Positions 22,985 through 33,870 of a stretch of 64,000 bases of DNA are shown one piece after another (the first letter of the stretch is position 1; each line of letters opens with the position of its first letter). The DNA is from Hexactinellida sp. DTS-2022. Its lineage: Eukaryota; Porifera; Hexactinellida. A model generated the notes under the pieces. That model ran no database searches, had not been told where the DNA came from, and saw only the letters and a list, made by a program, of their open reading frames with translations. The translations under genes and the position numbers were made by a program. The stretch is taken from positions 2,232,001 to 2,296,000 of the forward strand of contig JAPNXP010000002.1 in assembly GCA_028753945.1 (NCBI GenBank), in the 5' to 3' direction.

Positions 22985-24730
22985 CCATTAACCACTTCAA
23001 TACACAGGGACGAGGATTAAACTCAGAAACCAGGGGCATGTTGTGTCGAATGTATAAATAATTCTTCTTTGTAATAGATGATAGATTAGCCCAATCTTCG
23101 GTTTTTATGAGATTGCCAAGATTTTATCAGCCTTTCAACTTCAGCTGAAGGCCTCGGATCCCCTGGAAACTGGCGGGGGCCATGCACTTGTTATTTTGTT
23201 CTATTATACTCTTCCCAATTATCTATTATTCAAGACAAAGTTTGACTCTCTAGCTCATATACTTTCCGAGATACATTGAGTTATGTAAATATGGAACTAA
23301 ATGACATATCAATTACCATAACATTAATTGAAATTTTCCTACCTGCTGGAGTGACTTGTTGAAACTGCTGGAGTGACTTGTTGAAATTTTCTGGAAAGTG
23401 TTACATTCCAGAAAATTTCAACAAGTCACTCCAGCAGTATTGAAAGTAAACAATGAATCGCTAAAAGCTATCTATTCCCCTGATGCTACTATATAGTACT
23501 AACTTTTATAGTATATATCATTGCATTGATAACTGCCCAATTCTCTAATATTTTCCTATGGGTAGGAAAATTTCAATTAATGTTATGGTAATTAATATGT
23601 CATTTAGTTCCATATTCACATAACTCAATGTATCTCGGAAAGTATATGAGCTAGAGAGTCAAACTTTGTCTTGAATAATAGATAATTGGGAAGAGTATAA
23701 TAGAACAAAATAACAAGTGTATGGCCCCCCCCAGTTTCCAGGGGATCCGAGGCCTGAATGTGGTTTTGCTGCGACAATCCGTGCAAATGCGTTACAAGTT
23801 CTTTGTGATCCGCTAATAATCCAGATTGAATTATGGATTTTACAATTTCAATTGGTGCCATATTTGCATTACCAAATGCATCACAAGCATCTCTGTATTG
23901 TAATGCAAAAGATGCAAGGTCTAATTCTGGTATAATAATCCCATAGCATTTTTTCAATTCTTCATCAGTTACTTCAGAATTAAATTTTTTCAATGGGTGT
24001 AGTTGTTTTATTCTTTCTGAGTCAAGATGGTAACTTTCCTCTAAAAAATTTATAAGAGATTCAATAATTTCAAAACGAATTGCGGAGAAATCCATTTTCA
24101 CAGAGACAAGTGTATGGTTTGTTCTCCTCTGCTTATCTATTAAATTCACACCAAAGAAAGTAGATGCTTCTTCATTGTAGTTTTCATTGAAGTTATATTC
24201 CCACCCTCCTACTAGCATTGTATACTTCATTTTGTTAAGCTGTTCAATCAAATTACAAACCCTGGTCTCCCAATCAAAATATGGAACACGGTTATCTTGA
24301 ATAGCTTTCTGAAATCTAGAATAAATCTGTAGAACATCAGCAACACAACACATGGTTCGAAATTTTGTCCTATCTATCAAGAATGTTATGTGACCCTGAG
24401 GAAATCTATCTTCTCTGTGCTGCAAATATTTTACAATAGCTTGCCAAGAAAATAGAATGCTACTGAATAAACTGTAGGAAAATTCGGTCCATCTAACTTC
24501 TAAATATTTTGGAATCTGTTTACTTTTAAATCATGGTGGGATGCTGTCATTTCTAGTTCTTTAGGAGGAATCTTGACAACCCACAGGCATCTGAAATTAG
24601 TAAATTTACTTCTTTTACTGTTTTTGACACTTTTCCAAATGCAAGGTCTGATCTATGGGCAGCGCACCATATAGTTATTAAATTTGATTGTATGGTCATA
24701 TGTGCGTTAGCTCTGAGAGTCCTGTGTTCT
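22985..24730 (-). pseudogene. hAT transposase relic, C-terminal half (minus strand)
   Basis: Minus strand, from the right: ITIWCAAHRSDLAFGKVSK (the hAT W/CxAH block), then PKYFEVRWTEFSYSLF in pieces, then a 200-residue open stretch with SRFQKAIQDN, LVGGWEYNFNE, FSAIRFEIIESLINFLEE and LKKCYGIIIPELD. It continues left of the foldback element at 23150-23754 with EVERLIKSW and NNYLYIRHNMP-like sequence near 23050-23145. This order is that of long invertebrate hAT-like transposases related to ZNF862-type proteins. Frameshifts near 24430-24600 and the insertion kill it. Confidence 0.68.
23150..23754. mobile_element. Foldback element inserted in the hAT relic
   Basis: Two arms of about 188 bp (23150-23338 and 23567-23754) are near-perfect inverse copies, beginning GGCCTCGGATCCCCTGG. 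TGAA flanks both ends (23146-23149, 23755-23758), a candidate 4-bp duplication. The loop carries a second perfect hairpin (CTGCTGGAGTGACTTGTTG on both arms, 23342-23437). Confidence 0.75.
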
Positions 24731-24869
24731 TAGTTCCTGTTTTTTGCTATTTTTCCCTAAACCTTCATATTTGGTTAATTTAAATTGTCTCTGCTTTGTA
24801 TAACGAAATTAATTGTATCTTATTCAGTTATTCTATACTACATTTCTTGTACTAAAAGAAATTAGCATA

Positions 24870-26370
24870 ATGCCAATGTCAAAAAGAAAAATAACTAAAG
24901 ATACAAAAAGCTACTGCTCCAAAAGTCCAAAATGGACACTAGATTCAATTTTCTCCAAAATAACGACTTTAACTCGGAGAAGTGACTGAAGACACTTCAG
25001 ATACTGAGCTGAATATTGATATACCAAAATTTAGTGAAGATTCTCATGAATGTAAATCTGACACTGGCAAAAACAAGAAGAAAGATTCTATCAAATCTAT
25101 TATCAAAACTAATAAGTGTATTGTAAATGTTTCAAAATCAGGCAGATCAAGATATGTATGTGAACTATGTTTTAAGTTCAAAGATACTATCGCAAAAACA
25201 ATGTCATACCGAGGCAAATTCCAGCCATTTGTACGGCTAATGGGACCATATTTCGACTTTCAGAACTGCAAGAACATCTTTCCTCTGAAATTCATAAAAA
25301 AATCATGCAGTGCTGAAAATGTATCAAAAATGTCTAATGTTGAAAAGACGACAAAAACAGAAATCGGGATGTGTATTTCAAATTAGAATGCAGCTCTTTG
25401 TAATAGAATTGGCAGTCTAATGATTGAAGTGTTCAATAATTGTAAACGAGGAACAATATCTGCATGGTCCTGGCCAAGTATTCATATCTCAAATACTATG
25501 AGCAGTGAGTTTGACATTGGATCTACGCATGTCACCTCTAACCCATCGCCGGGCATTTTCTCCTATGTGACGCCAATGCAACATGCTGATTTATTGTCAT
25601 ATATTGTTTCTGGACACAAACCTGAGTTATTCACCAAAATCAAATCTGCATTGGCAGTTTCATTGGCAATTGATGCTTCAATAGATCGTTTTCAATTGGA
25701 TAATAAGTATGTGAAATGTAAGATATATTACATCTGAAGGAGAACAAGAGGATCTTTTTTGGGGATTTTCGGAGTCAACGGAAAGGAAAACAAAGGGCAT
25801 ACCTGACAAGTGTACAGGGATTCCCTGTACAGTACAGGGATTTAAACATTTTGACGGTTCTGTACAGGCGTACAGGGATTTATTCAATTTGTACAGGGAT
25901 TTTTAATTTACTAATTATGTGTCAAATAATGCCTAAAAATGTCTACAGTGATGATCGTATATTCTGCCATGCATTATGCATTGACCACATAAAGGGACAA
26001 CTGGGTTATTCAAGCGTACAGGGATTTACCTGCACAATATATAATTAAATGGTTTCTCCTTTTCCAAGTGCTAATTTAGCAATGTAAGTGTATAGTAATT
26101 ATTTGGACGAGCGAGCGCAGCGAGCGAGAAATTTTGGGAGGTGTACAGGGATTTTGGCCAAAGTACAGGGGAAAATTGGAGCCCTGTACAGGGATATGAC
26201 TCAAATAGGTTGGCAGGTATGAAAGGGGTATGTATCTGCAGTCAAGGAAGCAGTATCTTTTACAATTACTTGGAAAGATCTGTTTGACAACATTACATGT
26301 ATTGTAACTGATGGTTAAAGTCTGAATATTGGAGAACACAACAGCTTGTGGAAAGTATTACAAGATGAAC
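24870..26370 (+). pseudogene. hAT transposase relic, N-terminal half (plus strand)
   Basis: The frame starts MPMSKRKITKD near 24870 with KWTLDSIFSKI, then (24982-25386) a zinc-binding-like VCELCFKF, then (25420-25737) MIEVFNNCKRGTISAWSWPS, YVTPMQHADLLS and LAIDASIDRFQLDNK. After a MITE it resumes with KEAVSFTITWKDLFDN, ITCIVTDG and GEHNSLW. This is the N-terminal half of the same hAT type whose C-terminal half runs leftward at 22985-24730. Stops at 25384 and in VTDG*S, plus the MITE, disable it. Confidence 0.68.
25798..26221. mobile_element. MITE rich in TACAGGGAT motifs
   Basis: Ends CATACCTGACAA and TTGGCAGGTATG form a short TIR. AAAGGG flanks both sides (25792-25797, 26222-26227). Internally TGTACAGGGATT occurs about eight times in both orientations, with a GCGAGCGCAGCGAGCGAG stretch near 26108. 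It splits the hAT frame between FGFSE/STERKTKG-like sequence and VKEAVSFT. Confidence 0.7.
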
Positions 26371-27099
26371 GTTGATATTCTACCTCAATTCCAACTCTTC
26401 CTTTAACGTAAGAGCTTAGTAATTGTTGTCATGGATCAAACCCGCAAAAACATTTTTTGATTAGATATGTCAAATTTTCAAGTTCACTGGACATTACACT
26501 CTCAGAAAGAATAATCTACTAATTAAAAATATACACATTAAAATTAAATAATAGACACTTGAAATATAAAAATACACAAAATGTCTATTTAATACACGCT
26601 AAAATAGCCTATGATATTTACTGTGCAAACTTAAATTGAATCAAACAGAAGCATATTGAGTGTACAAGCTCTTACATAACTTTTGGTTTCATATGAATTC
26701 CAGTTACATACAGCGTAATATACTTTAGCAGAAAAAAATTGCTAGTTTCGATTATAACCATCGGAATGATCTGATATTTTTATCTGAAGCTTAGAGAGCA
26801 CTATCTAAATACTGAAACCATTGCATCAGTGGCGTCGAACTTTTCCATTTTTCGGAAAATCATGACGGGGCGAGCTACAAAATTTTTAAATATCACCTAG
26901 TATAAAACTTGTCTCGTAACTGTTGTTTATTTAATGTGTAACTTTTCCAAAGGTTGGGTTTATCTTGATGAGAATTTCCCGATAAATCGATTTCTTTAAT
27001 CTTTCTGACACAACAAATACATTGCATTATTGCTATAAACATGGCGGCTTTAACGGTTCGAATTAAGATCGGACAAATCCAATTAGTTTAGTCCAATTA
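26371..27099. other. AT-rich DNA, nothing recognised
   Basis: No coding frame or complete element end was supported. A CCAATTAGTTTAGT direct repeat lies at about 27080-27108. Confidence 0.4.
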
Positions 27100-27359
27100 G
27101 TTTAATCTCGAGATTTTAACAATATTACCATATATGGAAGGGTGTGAAAATCGCATAACTTACATTCCATACAAATATTTTCGATAAACCAATATGACCG
27201 TTGGACTCCCAAAATATGACTTCCTATACGACAATAATACATTTCCTGTGTCTAGCATTAGCGGATTACGGGATATCAATAAGTAACAATACTGTTTTAG
27301 GCCTACGCTAATTTTACCGTAAAACGAAGTTTACAGTTCCTATATTATAGAAGTCCCTG
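27100..27359. repeat. Solo arm of the CAGGGACTTC foldback family
   Basis: About 260 bp from CTCGAGATTTTAACAATATT to AGAAGTCCCTG is nearly identical to the right arm of the full element at 47631-49102. The partner arm is missing, so this is a truncated or solo copy. Confidence 0.75.
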
Positions 27360-27361
27360 TC

Positions 27362-27803
27362 GGAACAAACTCCGCTTAATCGGGACAGACTAAACAAATT
27401 TGGTTCAAAATTGGTGCTCGCTCAATAGAAAATTTATATTGATCAGAACATATTTTCTAATAATGTTTGTCAAAACTGATGAAAGCAATAAAAATATCTA
27501 AATATTGTCAATTTCTTATTGATTTCAGTAATATAGAAATTTACCAGAGATTATGACCTAGTGGTTCAGGGATATATCAAACGGATCCACTGAATATTAC
27601 TGCTCATTCTATGGGTTTATGAAGAATCAAGGGTCCGCAGGCATTGGAGGATTTTTTGTAACAGCTTTAAAACCAAAAAATCTTTTAATCACAGTAAATC
27701 ATTAATTCATTACTTTATTAAGGTTTTTCGGTTAATTGGGATCTCCGCTTAATTGGGACAAGATGCCTGGAACAAACGTGTCCCAATTAAGCGGAGTATA
27801 CTG
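27362..27803. mobile_element. Pogo/Tigger-like MITE
   Basis: Left AACTCCGCTTAATCGGGACA and right TGTCCCAATTAAGCGGAGTA-TACTG are inverse copies. TA follows the right end; the left terminal CAGT has been lost at the junction with the solo foldback arm. A second CTCCGCTTAATTGGGACAAG lies near 27743. Confidence 0.6.
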
Positions 27804-27967
27804 TAGGTTCATGATCATCCGAATCAATTAGGTTCGTACTGAACTAGGATCAGAAAAACTTTCCCGAGGATGAATTTCAACTGTCACTAATTTATGTTCA
27901 TTAATTACCGTTCGATTGAAGTTTCGAACAGAGATGATATGGATTGATTTAGAATTTTTAGTTCAGC

Positions 27968-28883
27968 CATGGCCTACTTAATATACGGCTATATATGTCG
28001 CCGAGAAGGCCATAAAACAAAGAGGCCAGTTTCTAATTTTCAAAATGGAGAATTGATCTTTATTCGAATAATTAGCAATGATAGAGCTGAAAGGTGTATT
28101 ATAACTATATAGGAATATGGTATCCAGGTATAGATAGCACCCTCCAGAATTGTTTAATATCATCATCTGATGACGTTATGGTTATTTTGGTTGCGAATTA
28201 TCTTGTTTTTCAAGCATACTTTTAACATAGTTAAACGCGTTATAAATGTTCAAAATTGGAACATGGTTATACCCAGAAGTAGTAGAATAAAATATGCCTA
28301 ACTTCAATAATATTTGAGATAATGAGATAATTAACACTTAATTCAATATTTGGTAATGGCTCACTATCTCAAAAATTATTGAAGTTTGGTATATAAAATG
28401 TATTACCGATGAATAGGAATTTACCTATTCCGGACAGATCAGTACCAGTCTAGTTTACATAACATTCATAGTTTTTTAGTTATGGCATATTTTAGGAAAT
28501 ATACATTTTCCATGGCAACCGAGGAATGTGTCAACATTCCATTTATAATTTCGATATATTTTATTCTACTACTTCTGGGTATAACCATGTTCCAATTTTG
28601 AACATTTATAACGCGTTTAACTATGTTAAAAGTATGCTAGAAAAACAAGATAATTCGCAACCAAAATAACCATAACGTCATCAGATGATGACATTAAACA
28701 ATTCTGGAGGGTGCTATGTATACCTGGGTACCATATTCCTATATAGTTATAATACACTTTTCAGCTCTATCATTGCTAATTATTCGAATAAAGATCAATT
28801 CTCCATTTTGAAAATTAGAAACTGGCCTCTTTGTTTCATGGCCTTCTCGGCGACATATATAGCCGTATATTAAGTAGGCCATG
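27968..28883. mobile_element. Foldback element family A, copy 1
   Basis: 916 bp with arms of about 320 bp. The ends CATGGCCTACTTAATATACG and its inverse (…AAGTAGGCCATG) are adjacent to the exact duplication GTTCAGC (27961-27967, 28884-28890). The arms contain a 62-codon open frame that appears on both strands; this is a by-product of the repeat, not a gene. A second full copy is at 60878-61958. Confidence 0.85.
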
Positions 28884-28929
28884 GTTCAGCCGAAACCAAA
28901 AGTTTTTGGGTTCCACTCGAATCCAATCG

Positions 28930-29015
28930 AATTGATGCCGGGGCGGAACAGTGCCCGCCCCGGCATGATTTTCTTATGCCGGGGCACGCCCCGACCGCCC
29001 CGGCATTGTCGACGC
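28930..29015. repeat. GC-rich inverted repeats
   Basis: GATGCCGGGGCGG, GCCCGCCCCGGCAT, ATGCCGGGGCACG and CCGCCCCGGCATTG alternate in orientation within 86 bp. They form strong hairpins in otherwise AT-rich DNA. Probably a small MITE; no duplication was identified. Confidence 0.5.
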
Positions 29016-29372
29016 CTATGCATTGCATCCTCACCGAATGCCTATAGCCTTAAGGCCACTGTTAATTTCAATCTTGTTTCAGTTCCACCGTCCGCTTCAG
29101 ATAACACTCCCGCACAAATATTGTGATTTTTGTCTCTATTCCCATTTTTACACCTACATTTCAAAGTAATATCTTACTTTATGCCGAACGTACTTGTTAC
29201 CAAACAATTAAATATTTTATTTCCTCCTGTTTCTTTCTAAATATCTTTACTTGTACGTATCTTCACTTGTTCTAGCTTATTATGATTTTTTTGTGTCTTG
29301 AAATATTATTTTTTTCAATAATCTGTCCTAGCTCATTTTAAATAGATAGTTTTTTTTGTGTTCATAATTCAA

Positions 29373-29592
29373 ATGGGATTAGAACAAAATGATTCTCAAT
29401 CTCCCTATTCTGGACTTGATTATATTAGCGCTGAACAGCGTGCTGAATCATTTCATCAAGAATTTGGTTTTGCTTTGATTATTTTTCTTCTCTTGATCTT
29501 ATTTACTATGTTATTCATTTGGTGTTTCAAACACTACAGGATTCGTCTCTTTCATGAAACTGGTATTGCAATGATTATGGGGATAATTTTTG
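29373..29592 (+). CDS. Na+/H+ exchanger (SLC9A6/7/9-like), first coding exon
   Basis: The ATG at 29373 starts MGLEQNDSQSPYSGLD. A membrane segment (FGFALIIFLLLILFTMLFIW), CFKHYRIRLFHETG and AMIMGIIFG follow. The 'IWxFKHxRxRxxHETGxAMIxGxxxG' block is the conserved first transmembrane region of organellar Na+/H+ exchangers of the NHE6/7/9 type, which exchange protons for Na+/K+ in endosomes and Golgi. A donor (TTTTTG|GTAATT) lies at 29592/29593; the open frame beyond it loses similarity. No second exon was found to the right within 30 kb, so either the introns are very long or this is a lone exon. The N-terminus lacks a clear signal peptide. Confidence 0.65.
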
Positions 29593-29949
29593 GTAATTTT
29601 CATTTACTTAATCTCCTAACATTATATTTATCTTCAATAACTGTTATCTTATTTTCCCACATTCGAATATTTCGCACTTTTTAAGTGTTTTTTCCCCTAA
29701 AGCCTGCGTGTACATGGAGTCAGGGACAATTTACTATGCCGACTACTATGTAGTGGGTCAGTTTTGAAATCACAGCTTTTATCTAAATTGTTATTGGACT
29801 GCACGGTTATGCTAGATTTATTGGAATATTTGAAGTATGATTAGAGATCCAAAGATAAATTATAAACTTTGCTGGTTTAATATGACTTTTGACTTTTGAC
29901 TATTAGAAATGTCATAGTTTGATCTCATGTAAGTTTTTTCGTATGTACA

Positions 29950-30065
29950 CATAGGCGTAGCACGCGGTCCGGCCATGGCCGGACCAGTTTTCATTTATTT
30001 ACTATATTATATAGGACGTCCGGTTTTGGCCGGAGATTTTTCAGATCCGTGCGACGCCCGTGGTA
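29950..30065. repeat. Short element with a perfect GGTCCGGCCATGGCCGGACC palindrome
   Basis: The 20-bp perfect palindrome at about 29974-29993 is followed by a second GTCCGGTTTTGGCCGG. The ends TAGGCGTAGCACGCGG and CCGTGCGACGCCCGTGG are imperfect inverse copies, suggesting a MITE. A diverged copy is at 10922. Confidence 0.5.
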
Positions 30066-31640
30066 CAGTACAACTGTTTTTGTAAAAACATTAATAACCT
30101 CAGTTATCCGGACTGTGTATTATCCGAACTTGTTTAGAGGTCCCAAAGAGTCTGGATAATCGAGGTTACACTGTATAAGCAATTTTCCGGCGTAAATCGC
30201 AATGAAGTATTGGTTACTCACTAAAAAATAATTTGTACATTCGAAATGTAATCTTTTGCTGTATTAAATATATAGATAACCTATTAAAATATATCTGAAA
30301 GTAGAGTTAGAAAAGAAATCAAAGCTCAGTGGTTTATTGACAGAGAGTTGGACAATTTTTTACCTATTCTGATCTCTTAAAAAACGTTTTTATCTTGTTC
30401 AGCATAATCGAGAACCTAGGTAACTGTTTTTACAGTTAAAATTCCGAGTAGAATTTGAAATATAATGCAGTGTCTATAGTTTCAATGGCTAAATAAAATT
30501 GAAGAAATTTTGTGGTTAACTATTATGAATCATTTCATGCTCGTGTATCTCATTAGGTTTCGATCACAATCAGCTAATACTTTCACAGTGTTTTATTATA
30601 GTTTATATCATCCTAAAAATGTTGAATACTCTTCATATAATTATTTGTCCTTTAGTATAATTATCATTGCAAATTATGATTAGCTGGAAGTGTCCGAACT
30701 GCTAAATTCCATGTATTGGTATTGCGTAAACTTGTAGTGTCGTGTCGTGTCGTTTTACTAGCCCTATTTTTATTTAAAGTTTAACTATATAGCTTGAATT
30801 TTTACCACTTTCCAGCCGCGCGCAACCGCGCGCAAAATAAAATCTACTTGTCTATATACGGGGGCTTTGAAGATTTATATACGAACATTTTAATTTTTTA
30901 ATCAAAATTTCATCAATTAGTAAACTAAATGAATAATTTAGAAGCGTGGGATTACCTTTCAACCAAGGAAACTATACGGGTTGCTGTAAATGTAATAGAA
31001 AATGCAAGGGTGATCAAATACCAAAATTGGAACAAGAAAACTGGTCGAACCGTTGATGTTAAAAAAGCTGGTTTTTTAACTGGCCTAGGCTCTCGAATTA
31101 CATTATCAACTTAATTTATATCTACACGGCTACACCATGAATTTATTTAGAGATGCATATAAATGAATTAGCTCTAGTTTATTTGAAAATACTAATTTAG
31201 CAAATATTTGTGGAATTATGGGAATAAATAAAAACACTGACGTCATAAAAATTTGAAGCCGTACTAATTTTCTGAGTCCAAAAATGGATTCACATGTATA
31301 GATAACCCATGGGTATATAATACATTTGATAGGTCTATCTGCTCTGGAAATACCTACTTCCTGTGAATGATCCAAATATACCACTGTGCAAAGAAATGTA
31401 CATAAATGTTATAGGAAGGGGTCCATTTCAACCATGCAAAGTAAGATTTGTCAGAAATGGACCCGCCGGTCTAAATCTGCAGGGGGTCCAAATCTGCAGG
31501 GGGGTCCAATTCTGACAATACACAAAAAGTGAGAAGAATATAGTCTATTTTATTCTTCTCACCTAGGTTGTAATTGCTCGACTTCTTGAACAGGATATAA
31601 GGCTAACAAGTATTGTCCACAATATGAACTTCCATATACT
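30066..31640. other. AT-rich DNA with one Tigger-like end
   Basis: A pogo/Tigger-like right end (TCTGGATAATCGAGGTTACACTGTA) closes at about 30174. A 61-codon frame at 30929-31114 has no recognised motif. Two GGGGGTCCAA(A/T)TCTG repeats lie at about 31485-31515. Nothing else could be supported. Confidence 0.4.
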
Positions 31641-31645
31641 ATTAG

Positions 31646-31787
31646 CAGTGTTTCATCCAGACATTTAGGCAAGGAGGGGCAAAGTATAGTTTTTGGGAAT
31701 GTGAGGTGCGGCGGCTTCAGCTTTGATCAATGTATTTTTTCAAATCCCAAGGGGGGTGCAAATGCCCCCACTCTAAATGAAACCCTG
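31646..31787. mobile_element. 142-bp MITE with 5-bp flanking repeat
   Basis: The ends CAGTGTTTCATCCAGA and TCTAAATGAAACCCTG are imperfect inverse copies. ATTAG flanks both sides (31641-31645, 31788-31792). The hAT-like TIR start (CAGxGTTTCAT) is familiar, but an 8-bp duplication is absent. Confidence 0.5.
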
Positions 31788-31792
31788 ATTAG

Positions 31793-32539
31793 CTTTCCAT
31801 CGTTCCAGATAAGTGCTCCATAAGCTGCTCACAAAAAACGGATCGTAACAGATGTCTCGAAACGATGGTATTCCAAAGTCGGCGATCCATGGGTGCTAAG
31901 AATCGAACTTGATCAATTTTGAGCGTCTGGGAATCAATCTTATTTGTAGGGCAAGTTCCTCTCCCCAACTGTGAATTCGTCCCCCCACTTTGTAGCATGG
32001 ATTTAAAATGTCCAAATGCCAAGTATCTATTCTTTCCTACTATTTTTATTCTAGTTACCTTCACTCTCGAAAATCTTTTTCATTGTTATCCATGTATTTG
32101 GTTAGTACTTGATATTTATGTATTTATTTGCTCATTTGGTGCTACAAAACGCCTAAAGGTTTACATATAATCCTATATATTCCCAGACATATAGTGGGTG
32201 TTCTTTATAATTAGATTCTTGCTTAATCTATATTAACAAAATATATTGTTTGATGAGCAAGCAGGAGATGGCATCCTACCCAAAGAATATTTCTAGCATC
32301 TTTCGTGGAGTACGAAAGATAAGGAGGGAGTACTGTTGTGATAAAAATGGACCATGGACTGGTTAGAAGTCCCAAGTATTATTTTATTGAAAGTGAACAC
32401 AATAAAGTCACACAACTAAAGTAAATTCTAAGAATGGTTAACACACCTAAAGGTATTACACACAGGGTCAATTAACACACAGAAGGTTAAAACTGAGGTA
32501 AAACTAAGATTCTTTGAACTTTTTCAGCTTTCGATCTTG
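31793..32539. other. AT-rich DNA, nothing recognised
   Basis: The overlapping short frames on both strands (31789-32170) carry no family motif. Confidence 0.35.
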
Positions 32540-33870
32540 AATTGATTTCAAATGTTCTCGTTGTATCGAGTTACATTTCGAACTTTATTTGCCAGAATAC
32601 AATTGGCTGCCAGTGAACATATTTTATGAAGAACTATCCAACCTTGTTGTTTGCAACAAATACAATAATTTCTCCAGTTTTCAGACTGAGTTTCTTCAAC
32701 ATAGAGTGTTGTAAGTTTGATTAAAATATTCCGTGATGGTCCTGATAAAAATCGTTGCATTAGAAGCTTCTCACTCTCAATTGCTACATATATTTTCCAC
32801 ACTACAATAATGACATCAATGACAATGTGTGATGGCCATTTGAGAGCTCCTCGATCTATTAATTGGATAAGCTTGTTTTTGTCTTCTATGTCAACTACTT
32901 CCAATTCTCTATCTTGGGTTAACATTGATATACAAGTTTCACACTTTGAACTGGAATTTCGAATAAAGGAATGTACTGCATATCCACCAACGAAGGCGAT
33001 AGATTGTAGAAGTGAAGTACTCAAAGGTATGTTATGAATTGTGGTTAGGACAGAGAGAAATAATTCTACATTTAAAGAATTATCCAGTTGTTCGCTAGGT
33101 TGTGTAGAGTAGGATAGGAAGAATTCTTTGAAGCTGATATACTCAGTAGCCTGTTGTTTCGAGAATAATTTAAGGATGCTGGAAAGTTTGATTCGCCTTT
33201 CACTCTGTAAGATTTGTGTATATGATATATGATATTGTGCACCAGAAATCATGCGATACAATCCGAAATGATGCTCGATTGGATCATTTTGCTATCTTGA
33301 TGTGAGCACATAATCAAAACCACAATTCTCCGTGAGGTGTTGAACGATTTCTATCAAGGCACGACAGCAGTGAGAAAGACTTGTAAAAGTTTGTGGAACT
33401 TTCCATGTTTTCCTTGTCTACATTTCCAAAGGTGAAGCCAGTTAACAATGTGTTTGAGAAATGCAAATCGTTCATCATTTTGCTGAAGAGGTTTGGAAAA
33501 TTCATCATTCAGTCTGATGTGTTTATGTGTTGTGTTAACATTAAATATTTTCCATAGTTTGATTATTTTGTCTAAAAATTCCGGTGTCTTGGATTTTGAG
33601 TTAGCGTGTGTTGCATTGTAAATCGATAGAGCTGCATAAGTTGATTGGCCAAATTTTTAAGGATAAATTGACGTTTTGTCTCTCTAACATGGTAGGCCAG
33701 CAAGCTTTGGAAGATAATCGATGTGCTTGTTTAAGTAAGGAAGACTGTTCACTCTTGTACAAAAGCCTGATGTCCAGAAAACGAGCGATGTGGATCTTGT
33801 TTACATCATCATAATTAGGAAAAATCAATGGGTTTGGATAAGTAAATGTGTGATCATAATCCTTTAAGTT
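32540..33870 (-). pseudogene. P-like transposase relic 2
   Basis: Minus strand, from right: LLYKSEQSSLLKQAHRL and LERQNVNLSLKI (the LERQxVxLxLK block), a degraded middle, then DPIEHHFGLYRMISGAQYH just after an in-frame stop. A long open C-terminal part follows (to 32548) with QILQSERRIKLSS, CISMLTQDRE, LIDRGALKWPS and ILANKVRNVTRY. These are the same blocks, in the same order, as relics 1, 3 and 4. The nonsense codon directly precedes the block that closes the catalytic core. No THAP domain is attached on the 5' side; instead a NOF-like relic abuts it at about 33.87 kb. Confidence 0.78.

Noticed and set aside
28685-28873. A 62-codon open frame repeated four times (27978 and 60888 minus; 28685 and 61760 plus)
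   Set aside because: It lies wholly in the arms of foldback family A and appears because the arms are inverted copies. No start context, splice site or protein family is evident.
30929-31114. 61-codon frame MNNLEAWDYLSTKETIR
   Set aside because: Looks weakly protein-like, but no family, splice site or neighbour supports it.
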